DNA of 64,000 bases from Acidobacteriota bacterium (lineage in GTDB: Bacteria > Acidobacteriota > Vicinamibacteria > Vicinamibacterales > SCN-69-37): positions 42,201-106,200 of the forward strand of contig SHUF01000004.1 in assembly GCA_009694745.1 (NCBI GenBank), given 5' to 3'. The position numbers and the translations under genes were made by a program. Positions 43,851 through 53,792 of the stretch are shown here, piece after piece (within the stretch, counting starts at the first letter, position 1; every line of letters begins with the position of its first letter). The notes under the pieces were generated by a model. The model had not been told where the DNA came from, searched no databases, and worked only from the letters and a program-made list of their open reading frames with translations.

Positions 43851-45760
43851 ACCGGGTCGTCACCGACTACGAAGCCTACCTGTTTGGCGAGGGCACGTGG
43901 CTGCGCGCCTGGGAGAAGCTGGGCGCCAGGCCCGCGGTGGTGGAGGACCAGGCCGGCTATACGTTTGCGGTCTGGGCACCCACCGCCAGCCGCGTGTCAG
44001 TGGTCGGCAATTTCAACGGATGGGACGCCGGCGCGCACCCGATGCGCAATCTCGGCGTCAGCGGCTTGTGGGAGACGTTCATCCCCGGCGTGGTTGAAGG
44101 TGAGCCGTACAAGTTCGAATTGCAGTCGGCGCTGGGTGGGCCGTCGTTCACGAAGGCTGACCCGTTTGCCTTGGCGGCGGAACATCCCCCGCGCACGGCT
44201 TCGGTGACCTCCACGCTGGGCCGCCATGAGTGGCGCGATCACTCGTGGATGGACGCTCGCACCCTGCGCGGCGGCGTGGCGCTTGATGCGCCGATGTCGA
44301 TTTACGAAGTGCACCCCGGGTCATGGCGGCGGAAGCCCGAGGAGGGCAACCGATCGCTGAACTGGAAGGAACTCAGCAACGAGCTGATTCCGTACGTGAA
44401 GCAGCTCGGCTTCACGCACATCGAGCTGATGCCGGTGATGGAACATCCGTATGAACCGTCGTGGGGCTATCAGGTCACCGGCTACTTCGCTCCCACGAGC
44501 CGGTTCGGGTCTCCCGACGACTTCCGCGCGTTCGTAGACACGTGTCACCTCAACGGCATCGGCGTGATCCTCGACTGGGTGCCTGGACACTTTCCCAAGG
44601 ATGCTCACGGGTTGGCACGGTTCGACGGCAGCGCGCTGTACGAACACGAAGACCCGCGGCAGGGCGAGCACCAGGACTGGGGCACGCTGATCTTCAACTA
44701 TGGCCGCCACGAGATTCGCAACTTCTTGCTGACCAACGCGCTCTATTGGCTCGAGTCGTTCCACGTGGACGGGCTGCGTGTGGACGCGGTGGCGTCGATG
44801 TTGTACCTCGACTACTCGCGCGATGCCGGCCAGTGGATTCCCAACCGCCACGGCGGTCGGGAAAACCTGGACGCCATAGACTTCTTCCGCGAGTTGAACA
44901 CGATCACGCACGAACAATATCCGGGTACCGCGATCATTGCAGAGGAGTCCACCGCGTTTCCTGCTGTGAGCCGGCCCACATGGGTGGGCGGACTGGGCTT
45001 CACCTACAAGTGGAACATGGGCTGGATGAACGACATCCTGACCTATGTGAGGAAAGACCCGGTGTTCCGCCGGTGGGAACACCAGCACCTGACCTTCTCG
45101 ATGCTCTACGCGTGGAACGAGAACTTTGTCCTGCCGTTCTCACACGACGAGGTCGTGCACGGCAAAGGCTCGCTCATGACAAAGATTCCCGGCGACGAGT
45201 GGCAGCGCGCCGCCACGCTGCGGACGCTCTTTGCCTACATGTATGTGCATCCGGGCAAGAAGCTGATGTTCATGGGGTCGGAGTTTGGCCAGTGGCACGA
45301 ATGGAGCCACGAGCGCTCGCTCGACTGGCACCTGCTCGCCGGTCCGGTGCACTCCGGGCTCCAGCGCTTCGTCACCGATCTCAATCATCGCTACCTGGCG
45401 GAACCGTCGCTGTACGAGGTGGATTTCGCCGAACCTGGATTCGAGTGGATCGACTGCAACGACCACGAGGCCAGCGTGATCTCGCTCATCCGGCGCGCGC
45501 ACGACCCCGAGGACTGGGTCGTGGCGGTGCTCAACTGGACACCCATCCTGAGGCACGACTACCGCATCGGCGTGCCCGAGGCCGGCTTCTACGAGGAGAT
45601 GCTCAACAGCGATGCCGAGGTCTATGGCGGCAGCAACGTCGGCAACGAAGGCGGCCGCCAGACGGAAGAGGTGCCCCGACACGGGCATCAGCAGTCACTC
45701 GTGCTGACGCTGCCTCCGATGGGCACACTCATTCTGAAACTTAGGAACTTGGGAACTTAG
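43847..45760 (+). CDS. glgB: 1,4-alpha-glucan branching enzyme GlgB
   Basis: A 637-residue GH13 enzyme that adds alpha-1,6 branches to glycogen. An N-terminal CBM48 (about 30-125: YTFAVWAPTASRVSVVGNFNGWD), then the barrel with YEVHPGSWRR, FTHIELMPVMEHPYEPSWGYQ, nucleophile region VDGLRVDAVASMLYLDYSR, acid region AIIAEESTAFP, and LPFSHDEVVHGKGS. The N1 domain seen in E. coli is absent. The last residues LRNLGT are encoded by a 16-bp tandem repeat. It overlaps the CYTH gene by ATGA. Confidence 0.95.
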   Translation: MNRVVTDYEAYLFGEGTWLRAWEKLGARPAVVEDQAGYTFAVWAPTASRVSVVGNFNGWDAGAHPMRNLGVSGLWETFIPGVVEGEPYKFELQSALGGPSFTKADPFALAAEHPPRTASVTSTLGRHEWRDHSWMDARTLRGGVALDAPMSIYEVHPGSWRRKPEEGNRSLNWKELSNELIPYVKQLGFTHIELMPVMEHPYEPSWGYQVTGYFAPTSRFGSPDDFRAFVDTCHLNGIGVILDWVPGHFPKDAHGLARFDGSALYEHEDPRQGEHQDWGTLIFNYGRHEIRNFLLTNALYWLESFHVDGLRVDAVASMLYLDYSRDAGQWIPNRHGGRENLDAIDFFRELNTITHEQYPGTAIIAEESTAFPAVSRPTWVGGLGFTYKWNMGWMNDILTYVRKDPVFRRWEHQHLTFSMLYAWNENFVLPFSHDEVVHGKGSLMTKIPGDEWQRAATLRTLFAYMYVHPGKKLMFMGSEFGQWHEWSHERSLDWHLLAGPVHSGLQRFVTDLNHRYLAEPSLYEVDFAEPGFEWIDCNDHEASVISLIRRAHDPEDWVVAVLNWTPILRHDYRIGVPEAGFYEEMLNSDAEVYGGSNVGNEGGRQTEEVPRHGHQQSLVLTLPPMGTLILKLRNLGT

Positions 45761-45785
45761 GAACTGGGGAACTTAGGAAATGGGG
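45738..45785 (+). repeat. Three 16-bp tandem repeats at the glgB/POP junction
   Basis: Copies AACTTAGGAACTTGGG, AACTTAGGAACTGGGG and AACTTAGGAAATGGGG follow each other with no gap. The first two cover the end and stop of glgB; the third gives a purine-rich GGGGAA just before the GTG start of the next gene. Confidence 0.9.
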
Positions 45786-45787
45786 AA

Positions 45788-47863
45788 GTGATACCCGATC
45801 CGTTCCGCTGGTTGGAAGATCCAGATGGTCCCGACACTATAGCTTGGGTGGGAGCGCAGAACCGGCGCTCGGAGGCGTTTCTTTCGTCGATCCCCGCTCG
45901 AGATGAAATACGCGCCCGGCTGACCGCGCTCTGGAACTACGAGCGCTGCGGCCCGCCGGAAAAACACGGCGACTGGTACATCTTCTCGAAAAACGACGGG
46001 CTGCAGCCGCAGGCGGTGCTCTACAAGACGCGTACTCTCGACGGGCCCGCAGAGGTGCTGCTCGACCCTAACCTCCTCTCAACCAACGGCACGATTGCGC
46101 TCACCGCCACCAGCGTGTCTGACGATGGCCGGTGGCTCGCGTATGCGTTGTCGGCGAGCGGATCAGATTGGATGACGTGGCGCATTCGTGATGTCGCCAC
46201 CGGCGTGGATTTTCCAGACGAAGTGCCATGGTCGAAGTTCTCCACCGCCTCGTGGACCCGCGACGGCAGCGGCTTCTACTACGCCGGCTACGAACCTCCA
46301 ACCGACGGCAATCTGTTCACGAGCGTAAATACGGGCCATAAGGTCTGCTTCCACACGCTCGTCGCTAGTGTTGGGTCCAGCGTCCAGAGTCCAGGGTCCG
46401 AAGAGGCGCCAGAACTTCGGACCCTGGACCCTGGACGCTGGACCCAGGACTCCGTGGTTTTCGGGTCGCCCACCCATCCGGATTGGTTGTTTAGCGCGGA
46501 CGTGACCGCCGACGGGCGGTGGTTGGTGATCACGCAGAGTCAGGGTACCAATCGCGAGAGCCGGATCTTCCTGCAGGACCAGTCGGGTTCTGCGGCACTG
46601 CCGACTGACGCTCCGGTCGTCCCGTTCCTGGATCGCTTTGATGCCGCCTATCAAGTGATCGCAAACGATGCAGACGTGTTTTACGTCCTGACCGACCACG
46701 ACGCGCCGCGCGGGCGGCTGGTAGCGATACGACTTGATCACGCGGACCCGTCGGCGTGGACCACGGTGATCGCAGAGGCGCCGGGCACCGACGTGCTCGC
46801 GTCGGTCATCCGCGTTGGTGATGCCTGGGTGGCGGTGTGGCGCACAGACGCGCACGAGCGCATCGTGGTGCACGCCCTTGATGGTGCTCCACAAAGAGAC
46901 GTCCCGCTGCCTGTGAAGGGCGCCATTGTCTCGATGACCGGGCGGCGCCACCAGCCGGATGTGTTCTTTTCGTTCTCGTCGTTTACGTACCCCAGCACGG
47001 TCTTTCGCCACATCGTCTCCACTGGCGAGACGAGTGTCTGGCACGAGCCGAAGGTCGATTTCGATTCACACGCGTTTGAGACGACGCAGGTGTTTTATCC
47101 ATCGAAGGATGGCACCCGCATCCCGATGTTTATCGTGCACAAGCGGGGGCTGGTTCTCGACCGTAGCCACCGAACGTATCTCTACGGCTACGGTGGCTTC
47201 GACATCTCACTGACGCCGGCGTTCTCCGCGTCGATTGTTGCGTGGATGGAACGCGGCGGCGTGTTTGCCCAGGCCAACTTGCGCGGCGGCGGGGAGTACG
47301 GCAAGGCTTGGCACGATGCCGGTCGGCTGAAGAACAAGCAGAACGTGTTCGACGACTTCATCGCCGCGGCTGAGTACCTGATCTCGAACGGTTACACGAC
47401 ATCAGCCCGGCTGGCGATTGGCGGCGGCAGCAACGGCGGCTTGCTCGTCGGCGCGTGTATGACGCAGCGCCCCGACCTGTTCGGCGCGGCCGTGCCGGCC
47501 GTGGGCGTGCTCGACATGTTGCGGTTTCACAAGTTCACCATCGGATGGGCGTGGACGTCGGACTACGGCAATCCCGATGACCCCGAGGATCGCGCGGTAC
47601 TGCTGAAGTATTCGCCGCTGCACAACATCAGGCCCGGCACCCACTACCCGGCCACGCTTGTCATCACCGCCGACCACGACGACCGCGTGGCGCCCGCGCA
47701 CAGTCACAAGTTCACCGCCACGCTCCAAGCGGCCCAGGCCGGTCCCGCGCCCATCCTCACGCGCATCGACGTCAAGGCCGGCCACGGCGCCGGCAAGCCC
47801 ACGGCCAAGGTCATTGCCGAGAAGGCCGACGTCTGGGCGTTCCTCGAAGCGGTCCTGCGCTAG
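45788..47863 (+). CDS. Prolyl oligopeptidase (S9A)
   Basis: A 691-residue enzyme that cuts peptides after proline. Start [22 protein letters not shown], propeller (about 60-400), then the alpha/beta hydrolase with [30 protein letters not shown], nucleophile Ser548 in [13 protein letters not shown], aspartate in [10 protein letters not shown] and histidine in [10 protein letters not shown]. No signal peptide, so likely cytoplasmic. About 25 residues near 195-220 (between HKVCFHTL and QDSVVFG) are encoded by an in-frame palindrome and are foreign to the family. Start is GTG. Confidence 0.93.
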   Translation: MIPDPFRWLEDPDGPDTIAWVGAQNRRSEAFLSSIPARDEIRARLTALWNYERCGPPEKHGDWYIFSKNDGLQPQAVLYKTRTLDGPAEVLLDPNLLSTNGTIALTATSVSDDGRWLAYALSASGSDWMTWRIRDVATGVDFPDEVPWSKFSTASWTRDGSGFYYAGYEPPTDGNLFTSVNTGHKVCFHTLVASVGSSVQSPGSEEAPELRTLDPGRWTQDSVVFGSPTHPDWLFSADVTADGRWLVITQSQGTNRESRIFLQDQSGSAALPTDAPVVPFLDRFDAAYQVIANDADVFYVLTDHDAPRGRLVAIRLDHADPSAWTTVIAEAPGTDVLASVIRVGDAWVAVWRTDAHERIVVHALDGAPQRDVPLPVKGAIVSMTGRRHQPDVFFSFSSFTYPSTVFRHIVSTGETSVWHEPKVDFDSHAFETTQVFYPSKDGTRIPMFIVHKRGLVLDRSHRTYLYGYGGFDISLTPAFSASIVAWMERGGVFAQANLRGGGEYGKAWHDAGRLKNKQNVFDDFIAAAEYLISNGYTTSARLAIGGGSNGGLLVGACMTQRPDLFGAAVPAVGVLDMLRFHKFTIGWAWTSDYGNPDDPEDRAVLLKYSPLHNIRPGTHYPATLVITADHDDRVAPAHSHKFTATLQAAQAGPAPILTRIDVKAGHGAGKPTAKVIAEKADVWAFLEAVLR
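46372..46446. repeat. In-frame palindrome inside the prolyl oligopeptidase gene
   Basis: Arms 46372-46403 and 46415-46446 (32 bases each, one mismatch, 11-base loop) consist of GGGTCCAGCGTCCAG-like units. The 75-base length is a multiple of three and keeps the frame. The same CCCTGGACCCTGGACCC unit is found in an intergenic repeat at 13272-13288. Confidence 0.9.
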
Positions 47864-47877
47864 GCGTGGAACCGGCC

Positions 47878-47935
47878 TTGACGAACAGGCCGAGCTACGT
47901 TCCGGAAGTAGCTCGGGCTGTTCCTCAAGCCCGAG
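47878..47935. repeat. CTCGGGCTTGAG-family inverted repeat
   Basis: Arms 47878-47899 and 47908-47929 around GAGCTAC/GTAGCTC. It fills the gap between the convergent prolyl oligopeptidase and permease genes and stops at the permease stop codon. It could serve as a bidirectional terminator. Confidence 0.8.
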
Positions 47936-49519
47936 TTAGTCGTGACGCAGTGACACGAGCGGGTCCACGCGCGACGCGCGACGCGCGGGCCATGCGCTCG
48001 CGAGCGCGGCCACCACCAGCGGCAGCACGGCTATGAGCGCAAACGTCACGGGGTCCGTGGCGTCGATGTCGAACAACATGTGGCGCACGGTGCCGGTCAG
48101 CCACCACGCGGCCACCAACCCCACACCCACGCCAATGGCGGTGATCGTCAATGCCTGGCGCAGCACGAGCGTCACGAGGGTGGACGGCGTGGCGCCCAGC
48201 GCCAGCCGGATGCCAAGTTCGCGCGTGCCCTGCGCCACCAGGTACGCCATCACGCCGCCGATGCCGATGCTGGCCAGCACCACCGCCACGCCGGCGAACA
48301 GCGAGAGCAGCACCATCGCGAACCGCCGCCGCGCCAGCGACGCTTCCATCCGCTGCTCCATCGTCTGCATCCGGTACACGGGCACGGCTGGGTCAAGCGA
48401 CCGCACCACCTGTGTGGCTGACGTCATCAGCGCGCTCGGGTCGGCATCGGTGTGCGCCACCACAAAGAGCGATCGCGCGCCGGTCTGCGTGAGCGGCCGA
48501 TACAGCGCAATGCGCGAGTCCGCATCAAGCGCGTACTGTTTGACGGCGCCGACGACGCCGACGATGGTTTCCCAGGGGGAGGTGGAGGCGGCGTCGCCAA
48601 ACTTGAGGCGTTTGCCGATGGGGTCGGTGTCGGGGAAGAGATCGCGGGCCAGGCGGGAGTCTATGACGACCGCGCGCGGCTGATCGGGCGTGTCAGCCGC
48701 CGTGAAGAGACGACCGCGGTGGAGCGGAATCTTCATCGCCTCGAAGTAGCGGCCGGCCACCGTACGCATGTCGGCGTTGATGAAGACTTCGCCCGACGGG
48801 GGGACCCGGCCTTCAATCGTGATCGGGCCCCAGGCGAAGAAGTTGCTCAAGGGCAGTGCGGTCACGCCGCCAGAGGCCGTCACGCCTGGAATGGTGTCGA
48901 GCTGCTCCCACAGCGTGCGATACGCCTCACGAATCGCTTCGGCGTTGGGATACCGCGGTCCCGTGAGCGTCAGTTCAAGTGTGAGCACACCGTCGGCCGA
49001 AAAGCCCGGCGAAACCTGTTGCAGGCGCGCGTAGCTGCGCACAAGGAGTCCGGCGCCGATGAGCACAAGCACGGCGAGGGCGACTTCGCCAATCACCAAC
49101 AGCCGTCGCAAGTGATGGCCGCGACCCCAGAGTGTGTGGGCGCCCGAGTCGCGCACGCCGTCGTGCAGCACCCCCTGGACGTCCAGCCGTTGCAGACCCA
49201 GCACCGGCGCCAGACCGAAGAGCAAGCCCGCGGCCATCGAGACGACGAGCGTGAAGAGCAGGACCGTGCCGTTGATCCCGATGTCGCCCAGACGCGGCAC
49301 GTTCTGCGGCTGCAGTTCCTGGATCCAGCGAATCCCCAGTTCAGCGAGCGCGATGCCGAGCACCCCACCTGCGATGGAGAGCAGCAGGCCTTCGGTCACC
49401 AGTTGCCGCGCGATTTGTGCGCGCTTGGCGCCGATGCCCAGCGCCAGTGAGAGCACGGCCACAGCGGCCACGGCCCGGGACGAGCCGAACGACCTGATGG
49501 CGGATTTCAGCAGCGACAT
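47936..49519 (-). CDS. MacB/FtsX (ADOP-type) permease with internal deletion
   Basis: A 527-residue ABC permease of the acidobacterial duplicated-permease group. The second half is complete: periplasmic MacB-PCD domain (about 170-390), then helices with LARRRFAMVLLSLFAGVAVV and GTRELGIRLALGATPSTLV, ending PARRASRVDPLVSLRHD. In the first half, the opening helix (VAAVAVLSLALGIGA) is joined directly to KRAQIARQLVTEGLLLSIAGG. The normal first periplasmic domain of about 250-300 residues is absent. The start at 49519 is preferred over one 40 codons upstream. No ATPase gene is next to it. Confidence 0.85.
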   Translation of the reverse strand: MSLLKSAIRSFGSSRAVAAVAVLSLALGIGAKRAQIARQLVTEGLLLSIAGGVLGIALAELGIRWIQELQPQNVPRLGDIGINGTVLLFTLVVSMAAGLLFGLAPVLGLQRLDVQGVLHDGVRDSGAHTLWGRGHHLRRLLVIGEVALAVLVLIGAGLLVRSYARLQQVSPGFSADGVLTLELTLTGPRYPNAEAIREAYRTLWEQLDTIPGVTASGGVTALPLSNFFAWGPITIEGRVPPSGEVFINADMRTVAGRYFEAMKIPLHRGRLFTAADTPDQPRAVVIDSRLARDLFPDTDPIGKRLKFGDAASTSPWETIVGVVGAVKQYALDADSRIALYRPLTQTGARSLFVVAHTDADPSALMTSATQVVRSLDPAVPVYRMQTMEQRMEASLARRRFAMVLLSLFAGVAVVLASIGIGGVMAYLVAQGTRELGIRLALGATPSTLVTLVLRQALTITAIGVGVGLVAAWWLTGTVRHMLFDIDATDPVTFALIAVLPLVVAALASAWPARRASRVDPLVSLRHD

Positions 49520-49651
49520 GGTGAATTGAGGCGGGATCGTAGCACCGCCGGCGGCCCGCCCAAGCGCCGGACTCGGGCGTCCAAAGCCCTGAATGCCTGC
49601 CGTGGCTTGACTTCCGGGGGGGCGGTTGACAGCATTCATGGGGAAACTCTT

Positions 49652-50098
49652 GTGACACGTGTGTTTTGTTCGACCTCATTGATTGCTGTGGCGGGGCTGC
49701 TGGCCGGCCTGACCGCGGCAGGCTGTTCTCCTCTTGGCCCCACAACCGCGGAGAGCTCTCTGCCCAATGCGGCGATCTCGGTTGAGAACTTCAGCGGCTC
49801 GCTGAAGGTGAAGGGCGTGGCGTTCTATTCGTTTTCCGTCGTGGATGGTGGCACCACGTACCTGAGTCTGCTGAGCCTGAAAGAAGCCGGCGTGGACTCT
49901 GACGTGCTGGTCACCATTGGTCTCGGCGTGCCGCGCGCCACGGCGTGCGTGGCGACCAACGTCCTTTCGGTGAAGGCCACGGGCAGCCTTCAGCTGACCG
50001 GCACGACCAACCCCGGCGTGCATTGCGCGGTCGTCTTCGATTCAGGCAACCTGACCAAGGACGCCACGTTCTCGCTCAACATCGCGCGTCCAAAATGA
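49652..50098 (+). CDS. Tandem lipoprotein 1, PPC-like fold
   Basis: A 148-residue lipoprotein (leader ending GLTAAGC, cysteine 26 or so). The mature part has SGSLKVKGVAFYSFSVVDGG, the beta-sandwich pattern of pre-peptidase C-terminal domains, a cysteine pair (TACVATN and GVHCAVVFDSGNLT) that may form a disulfide, and ends with SLNIARPK. Two paralogues follow directly. The start is GTG. Its stop overlaps the start of the second copy (ATGA). Function unknown. Confidence 0.75.
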   Translation: MTRVFCSTSLIAVAGLLAGLTAAGCSPLGPTTAESSLPNAAISVENFSGSLKVKGVAFYSFSVVDGGTTYLSLLSLKEAGVDSDVLVTIGLGVPRATACVATNVLSVKATGSLQLTGTTNPGVHCAVVFDSGNLTKDATFSLNIARPK

Positions 50099-50538
50099 AG
50101 ATGTTCCAAGTGTTCCGTGTGGGGGCAGCCCTCGTGGCCCTGTCTGTGACCGCATCGGCGTGCAGCAGTACGACGGCGCCGACGGAAGCCGACAGCACGA
50201 TCACGCCCCTCGAATTTACGACTTCGACGTTCGCCGGTACGCTTGAGGCCAAGGGCAACGGGTTCTACTCATTCGCAGTGAATCAGGCCGGGCCTGTGGG
50301 GCTGACGCTGGCCGCGGTTCAGACACCAGGGGGTGCCGCGCTCTCGATCCCGATTGGGATCGGGATCGGCGTGCCAAGCGGCACCGGCTGCGCCCGCACC
50401 ACGTCGCAGAGCACCGTGCCGGGCCTTGCCGCACAGATGACCGTGACCCTGAATCCGGGTACCTATTGCGCCGCGGTGTTCGACACCGGAAACCTGACGG
50501 CTGCCGTAAACTTCGCCATGCGGATCAGGCATCCCTGA
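50095..50538 (+). CDS. Tandem lipoprotein 2, PPC-like fold
   Basis: A 147-residue lipoprotein (LSVTASACSS lipobox). It repeats the plan of its neighbour: FAGTLEAKGNGFYSFAVNQAG, a GIGIGVPSGTGCARTT segment and GTYCAAVFDTGNLTAAVNF. Identity with copy 1 is clear around the cysteine pair and the DxGNLT motif. It is translationally coupled to copy 1 and 30 bases from copy 3. Function unknown. Confidence 0.78.
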   Translation: MKMFQVFRVGAALVALSVTASACSSTTAPTEADSTITPLEFTTSTFAGTLEAKGNGFYSFAVNQAGPVGLTLAAVQTPGGAALSIPIGIGIGVPSGTGCARTTSQSTVPGLAAQMTVTLNPGTYCAAVFDTGNLTAAVNFAMRIRHP

Positions 50539-50568
50539 CCACCCGTGAGAGTGAGACCAAACACCGCC

Positions 50569-51003
50569 ATGAGAGCTGCATCCTTTCTCAAGACCACCCT
50601 AGCCGCTGTTGTGCTGGCTTCGTCGCTGGCCATGGCCGGCTGCGACGAAGACACGCCGACCACGCCAACGCCCGACCCGACGACCGCCACTGTGACGTTC
50701 GCCAGCAACCTTGCGCTGGGTGGGTCGTCCACGCGTTCGTTCGACGTCACACGCGCGGGGAACGTGAGCGTGACGCTCCTCGGTGTCGGCGGCTCGACCA
50801 CCCTGAAAGTCGGCCTCGGCGTTGGTATTCCCCTGGCCAACGGGTCCGGCTGCGTGCTGAGCCGCTCGGTTGAAGCCGCGGCGGGCACCACCGCGCAGCT
50901 CGAACTCGCGGTGGATATCGGCAAGTACTGCGTCCAGATCTACGACCCCGGCACGCTCACCACCGTGGTGGCCTTCTCGATCAACCTGGTCTACCCCATC
51001 TAG
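50569..51003 (+). CDS. Tandem lipoprotein 3, PPC-like fold
   Basis: A 144-residue lipoprotein (ASSLAMAGCDED lipobox, then a Thr/Pro-rich linker TPTTPTPDPTT). It has the same core with a shorter first part: GSSTRSFDVTRAGNVSVTLL, VGLGVGIPLANGSGCVLSR and KYCVQIYDPGTLTTVVAFSINL. The DxGNLT motif is changed to DPGTLT. A GTG at 50545 is a possible earlier start. Function unknown; most divergent of the three. Confidence 0.78.
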   Translation: MRAASFLKTTLAAVVLASSLAMAGCDEDTPTTPTPDPTTATVTFASNLALGGSSTRSFDVTRAGNVSVTLLGVGGSTTLKVGLGVGIPLANGSGCVLSRSVEAAAGTTAQLELAVDIGKYCVQIYDPGTLTTVVAFSINLVYPI

Positions 51004-51030
51004 CGCGATCGTCGTTTTGCGTCGGTGAAC

Positions 51031-51126
51031 CCTCGGGCTTGAGGAACAGCCCGAGCTACGTACCACCCCGAGCTACGTACCACCCGAGACCCCGTACGTA
51101 GCTCGGCCTGTTCCTCAAGCCCGAGG
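51031..51126. repeat. Large CTCGGGCTTGAG-family inverted repeat
   Basis: Arms 51031-51062 and 51095-51126, 32 bases with one mismatch, contain CTCGGGCTTGAGGAACAG and GAGCTACGTA. The loop has an extra direct copy of CCGAGCTACGTACCACC. It is followed by a doublet of CTTGAAGACCAG. The repeat takes up half of the 208-base gap before the DPP-IV gene. Confidence 0.9.
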
Positions 51127-51211
51127 CCCCCGCGCGCTTGAAGACCAGCTTGAAGACCAGCGCTACAAAACCCGCCCCGGACGTGAGAAACTGCGCCCGG
51201 GGAGAAGACGC

Positions 51212-53782
51212 ATGAAACTCAGATACGTATTACCGGTGGCCGTGACGGTCGCTGTGGTCGCCCAGTGGTCGTTCATGGCCGCGGCGCCTCGTATGTCCGC
51301 GGCGCCTCGTAGCACGCAGGCGCAGGACCAGGACGTAAAAGCGGCCTACGAACGCTCTGCCAGCTTTGGCCGGCGCACCGACGGGCTGGTTGCCAACGTC
51401 CTTCAGACTCCGGTGTTCATCGAAGGCGGCGCGAAGCTGTGGTACCGCAAGTCGGTGACGGGCGGTAACGAGTTTGTGCTGGTGGATGTGTCGGCGAAGT
51501 CAAAGGCGCCCGCGTTTGATCACACCCGGCTGGCCGCCGCGCTCAGCGCCGCAGCCAGCGCGAAGTACACGGCCGTGACGTTGCCGTTCACCACCTTCAC
51601 GTTTGCCAACGGCATGCAGGCGATTGAGTTTTCGATCGGCGGCGGGGCCGGCCGCGCCGGTGGCGGAGGTGGCGGCCGACAGGGCGGCGGTCCTGCGGCA
51701 CCCCCCGTGCCGGCCTGGCGCTGCACGCTGTCTGACTACACCTGCACGCGCACCGCTGCCGCGCCGGCCCCACAGGCGGCGCAGGGTGCGGGCGGAGGCG
51801 GAGGTGGTGGGCGGGCCGGCGGCGCTGCGGGCGCGCAAGCCGAGGCCGTGCGTAATTCCCCCGACGGCAAGTGGCAGGCGCTGATTCAGAACTACAACAT
51901 CTTCGTGCGGCCCATGCCCGCGCCCGGCGATCAGGGTCAAGGTCAGGGTCAGGCGGGTGCCCCGACACAGGCCGGATTCATGCTGAGCACCGACGGCTCC
52001 GAGGGCAACGCCTACACGTTTAATTCAATGCGGTGGTCGCCCGACAGCCGGAAAATCGCCGTCTTTCGCCGCAGGCCCGGCTACGAGCGGCTCGTCCACT
52101 ACGTCGAGTCGTCGCCCGCCGATCAGGTGCAGCCCAAACACTCGACGAATTTCTACCGCAAGCCGGGCGACGTGGTGGATTTTGATCACCCCGTGGTGTT
52201 CAACATCGAGACCCGGCAGCAGATGTCCGGCGACCTCGAGCTCTTTCCCAATCCGTACGCAAATTCACGACTCGAGTGGTGGGCCGACAGTCGCGCGGTG
52301 ACCTTTGAGTACAACCAGCGCGGACACCAGATCTACCGCGTGGTCGAAATCGATGCGGCCACAGGCCGCGCGCGCACGCTCATCGAAGAAGCGCCAAAGA
52401 GCTTCGTCGAGTACTCGGGCAAACGCTTCCGCGAGGATGTGGGTGATGGCAAGGAAATCATCTGGGCCTCGGAGCGCAATGGCTGGAACCACCTCTATCT
52501 GTACGACGGCGTGACCGGCCAGGTGAAGAACCAGATCACGAAGGGCGAGTGGGTGGTGCGTGGCGTCATCACCGTGGACGCGGCGGCGCGCCAGATCTGG
52601 TTTACCGCCAGTGGCATGCACGCGGGCAAGGACCCGTATCTCATTCACCACTACCGGGTGAATTTCGACGGGACCGGCCTGACGGCGTTGACCGACGCTG
52701 ACGGCAACCACACAGTGACGCTTTCGGCCGACAAGCAGTTCTACGTGGACTCGTGGCAGCGGGTCGATGTGCCGCAGCAGTCGGTGCTCAAGCGCACAAG
52801 CGATCAGTCTGTGGTGATGGAACTGGAAAAGGGCGACGCGTCGGCGTTGCTCGCCACCGGGTGGAAGTACCCCGAGGTCTTCACCGCGAAGGCCCGTGAC
52901 GGCGTCACCGACATCTGGGGCATCATCATTCGGCCGACCAACTTCGATCTGTCACGCAAGTACCCCGTGATCGAGAACATCTATGCGGGGCCCCAGGGGT
53001 CGTTCGTGCCGAAGACGTTCAGCACGCAGGGCGGGATGAACGCCATCGCTGAACTAGGCTTCATCGTCATTCAGGTGGACGGCATGGGCACGTCGAACCG
53101 GTCCAAGGCCTTCCACGATATGGCGTGGCGCAATCTGGGCGACGCGGGATTCCCGGATCGCATCCTCTGGCACAAGGCCGTGGCCGCGAAGTACCCGGCC
53201 AACTACGACCTGACGCGCGTGGGCATCTATGGCACGTCTGCCGGTGGCCAGAATGCCGCTGGCGCGGTGCTCTTTCATCCCGAGTTCTATCACGTGGCGT
53301 ATTCGAACTCCGGTTGTCACGACAACCGCATGGACAAGATCTGGTGGAACGAGCAGTGGATGGGCTGGCCCATCGGCCCGCACTACGGCGCGTCGTCCAA
53401 CGTGGACAATGCGCACAACCTGAAGGGCCGGCTGATGCTGCTCGTGCCAGAAATGGACACGAACGTGGACCCGGCCTCAACGATGCAGGTGGCGAACGCG
53501 TTGATACGGGCGAACAAGACGTTCGAGTTGGTGGTGGTGCCGGGCGCCAATCACGGCGCGGGCGGCGCGTTCAGCACGCGCAAACGCAACGACTGGTTCG
53601 TGAAGCATCTGCTGGGGATCGATCCGCCGAACTGGAACATCACGGATCTGCCTGCAGCCGGCAACGGCGATGCGCACCTGGGTGAGGAAGACGAGATCGA
53701 CTACTTCGAACTCGAGCGCGCGCCGTTTTTCCCGGAGAAGCCGCACGGAGGTCTCGCCCGGCTGCGGAGATCTGGGGCATAA
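51212..53782 (+). CDS. Exported S9 peptidase, dipeptidyl peptidase IV-like
   Basis: An 856-residue exported peptidase. Signal peptide ([20 protein letters not shown]), N-terminal propeller, then the hydrolase domain with [38 protein letters not shown], the nucleophile Ser676 in [15 protein letters not shown], the acid in [14 protein letters not shown] and histidine in PGANHGAGG. The nucleophile elbow GTSAGG is a variant of the usual GWSYGG. An unusual insert (about 145-210) has Gly-rich runs on both sides of a [12 protein letters not shown] piece. It precedes the kinase genes by 10 bases. Confidence 0.9.
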   Translation: MKLRYVLPVAVTVAVVAQWSFMAAAPRMSAAPRSTQAQDQDVKAAYERSASFGRRTDGLVANVLQTPVFIEGGAKLWYRKSVTGGNEFVLVDVSAKSKAPAFDHTRLAAALSAAASAKYTAVTLPFTTFTFANGMQAIEFSIGGGAGRAGGGGGGRQGGGPAAPPVPAWRCTLSDYTCTRTAAAPAPQAAQGAGGGGGGGRAGGAAGAQAEAVRNSPDGKWQALIQNYNIFVRPMPAPGDQGQGQGQAGAPTQAGFMLSTDGSEGNAYTFNSMRWSPDSRKIAVFRRRPGYERLVHYVESSPADQVQPKHSTNFYRKPGDVVDFDHPVVFNIETRQQMSGDLELFPNPYANSRLEWWADSRAVTFEYNQRGHQIYRVVEIDAATGRARTLIEEAPKSFVEYSGKRFREDVGDGKEIIWASERNGWNHLYLYDGVTGQVKNQITKGEWVVRGVITVDAAARQIWFTASGMHAGKDPYLIHHYRVNFDGTGLTALTDADGNHTVTLSADKQFYVDSWQRVDVPQQSVLKRTSDQSVVMELEKGDASALLATGWKYPEVFTAKARDGVTDIWGIIIRPTNFDLSRKYPVIENIYAGPQGSFVPKTFSTQGGMNAIAELGFIVIQVDGMGTSNRSKAFHDMAWRNLGDAGFPDRILWHKAVAAKYPANYDLTRVGIYGTSAGGQNAAGAVLFHPEFYHVAYSNSGCHDNRMDKIWWNEQWMGWPIGPHYGASSNVDNAHNLKGRLMLLVPEMDTNVDPASTMQVANALIRANKTFELVVVPGANHGAGGAFSTRKRNDWFVKHLLGIDPPNWNITDLPAAGNGDAHLGEEDEIDYFELERAPFFPEKPHGGLARLRRSGA

Positions 53783-53792
53783 TGGCGCCGCT

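Noticed and set aside
44461..45744. Long plus-strand frame inside glgB
   Set aside because: It is a shifted frame of glgB, rich in Arg/Pro/Gly, with no protein-like pattern.
51127..51170. Possible CRISPR-like short repeats (CTTGAAGACCAG doublet)
   Set aside because: Only two direct copies with no spacers; simple duplication.
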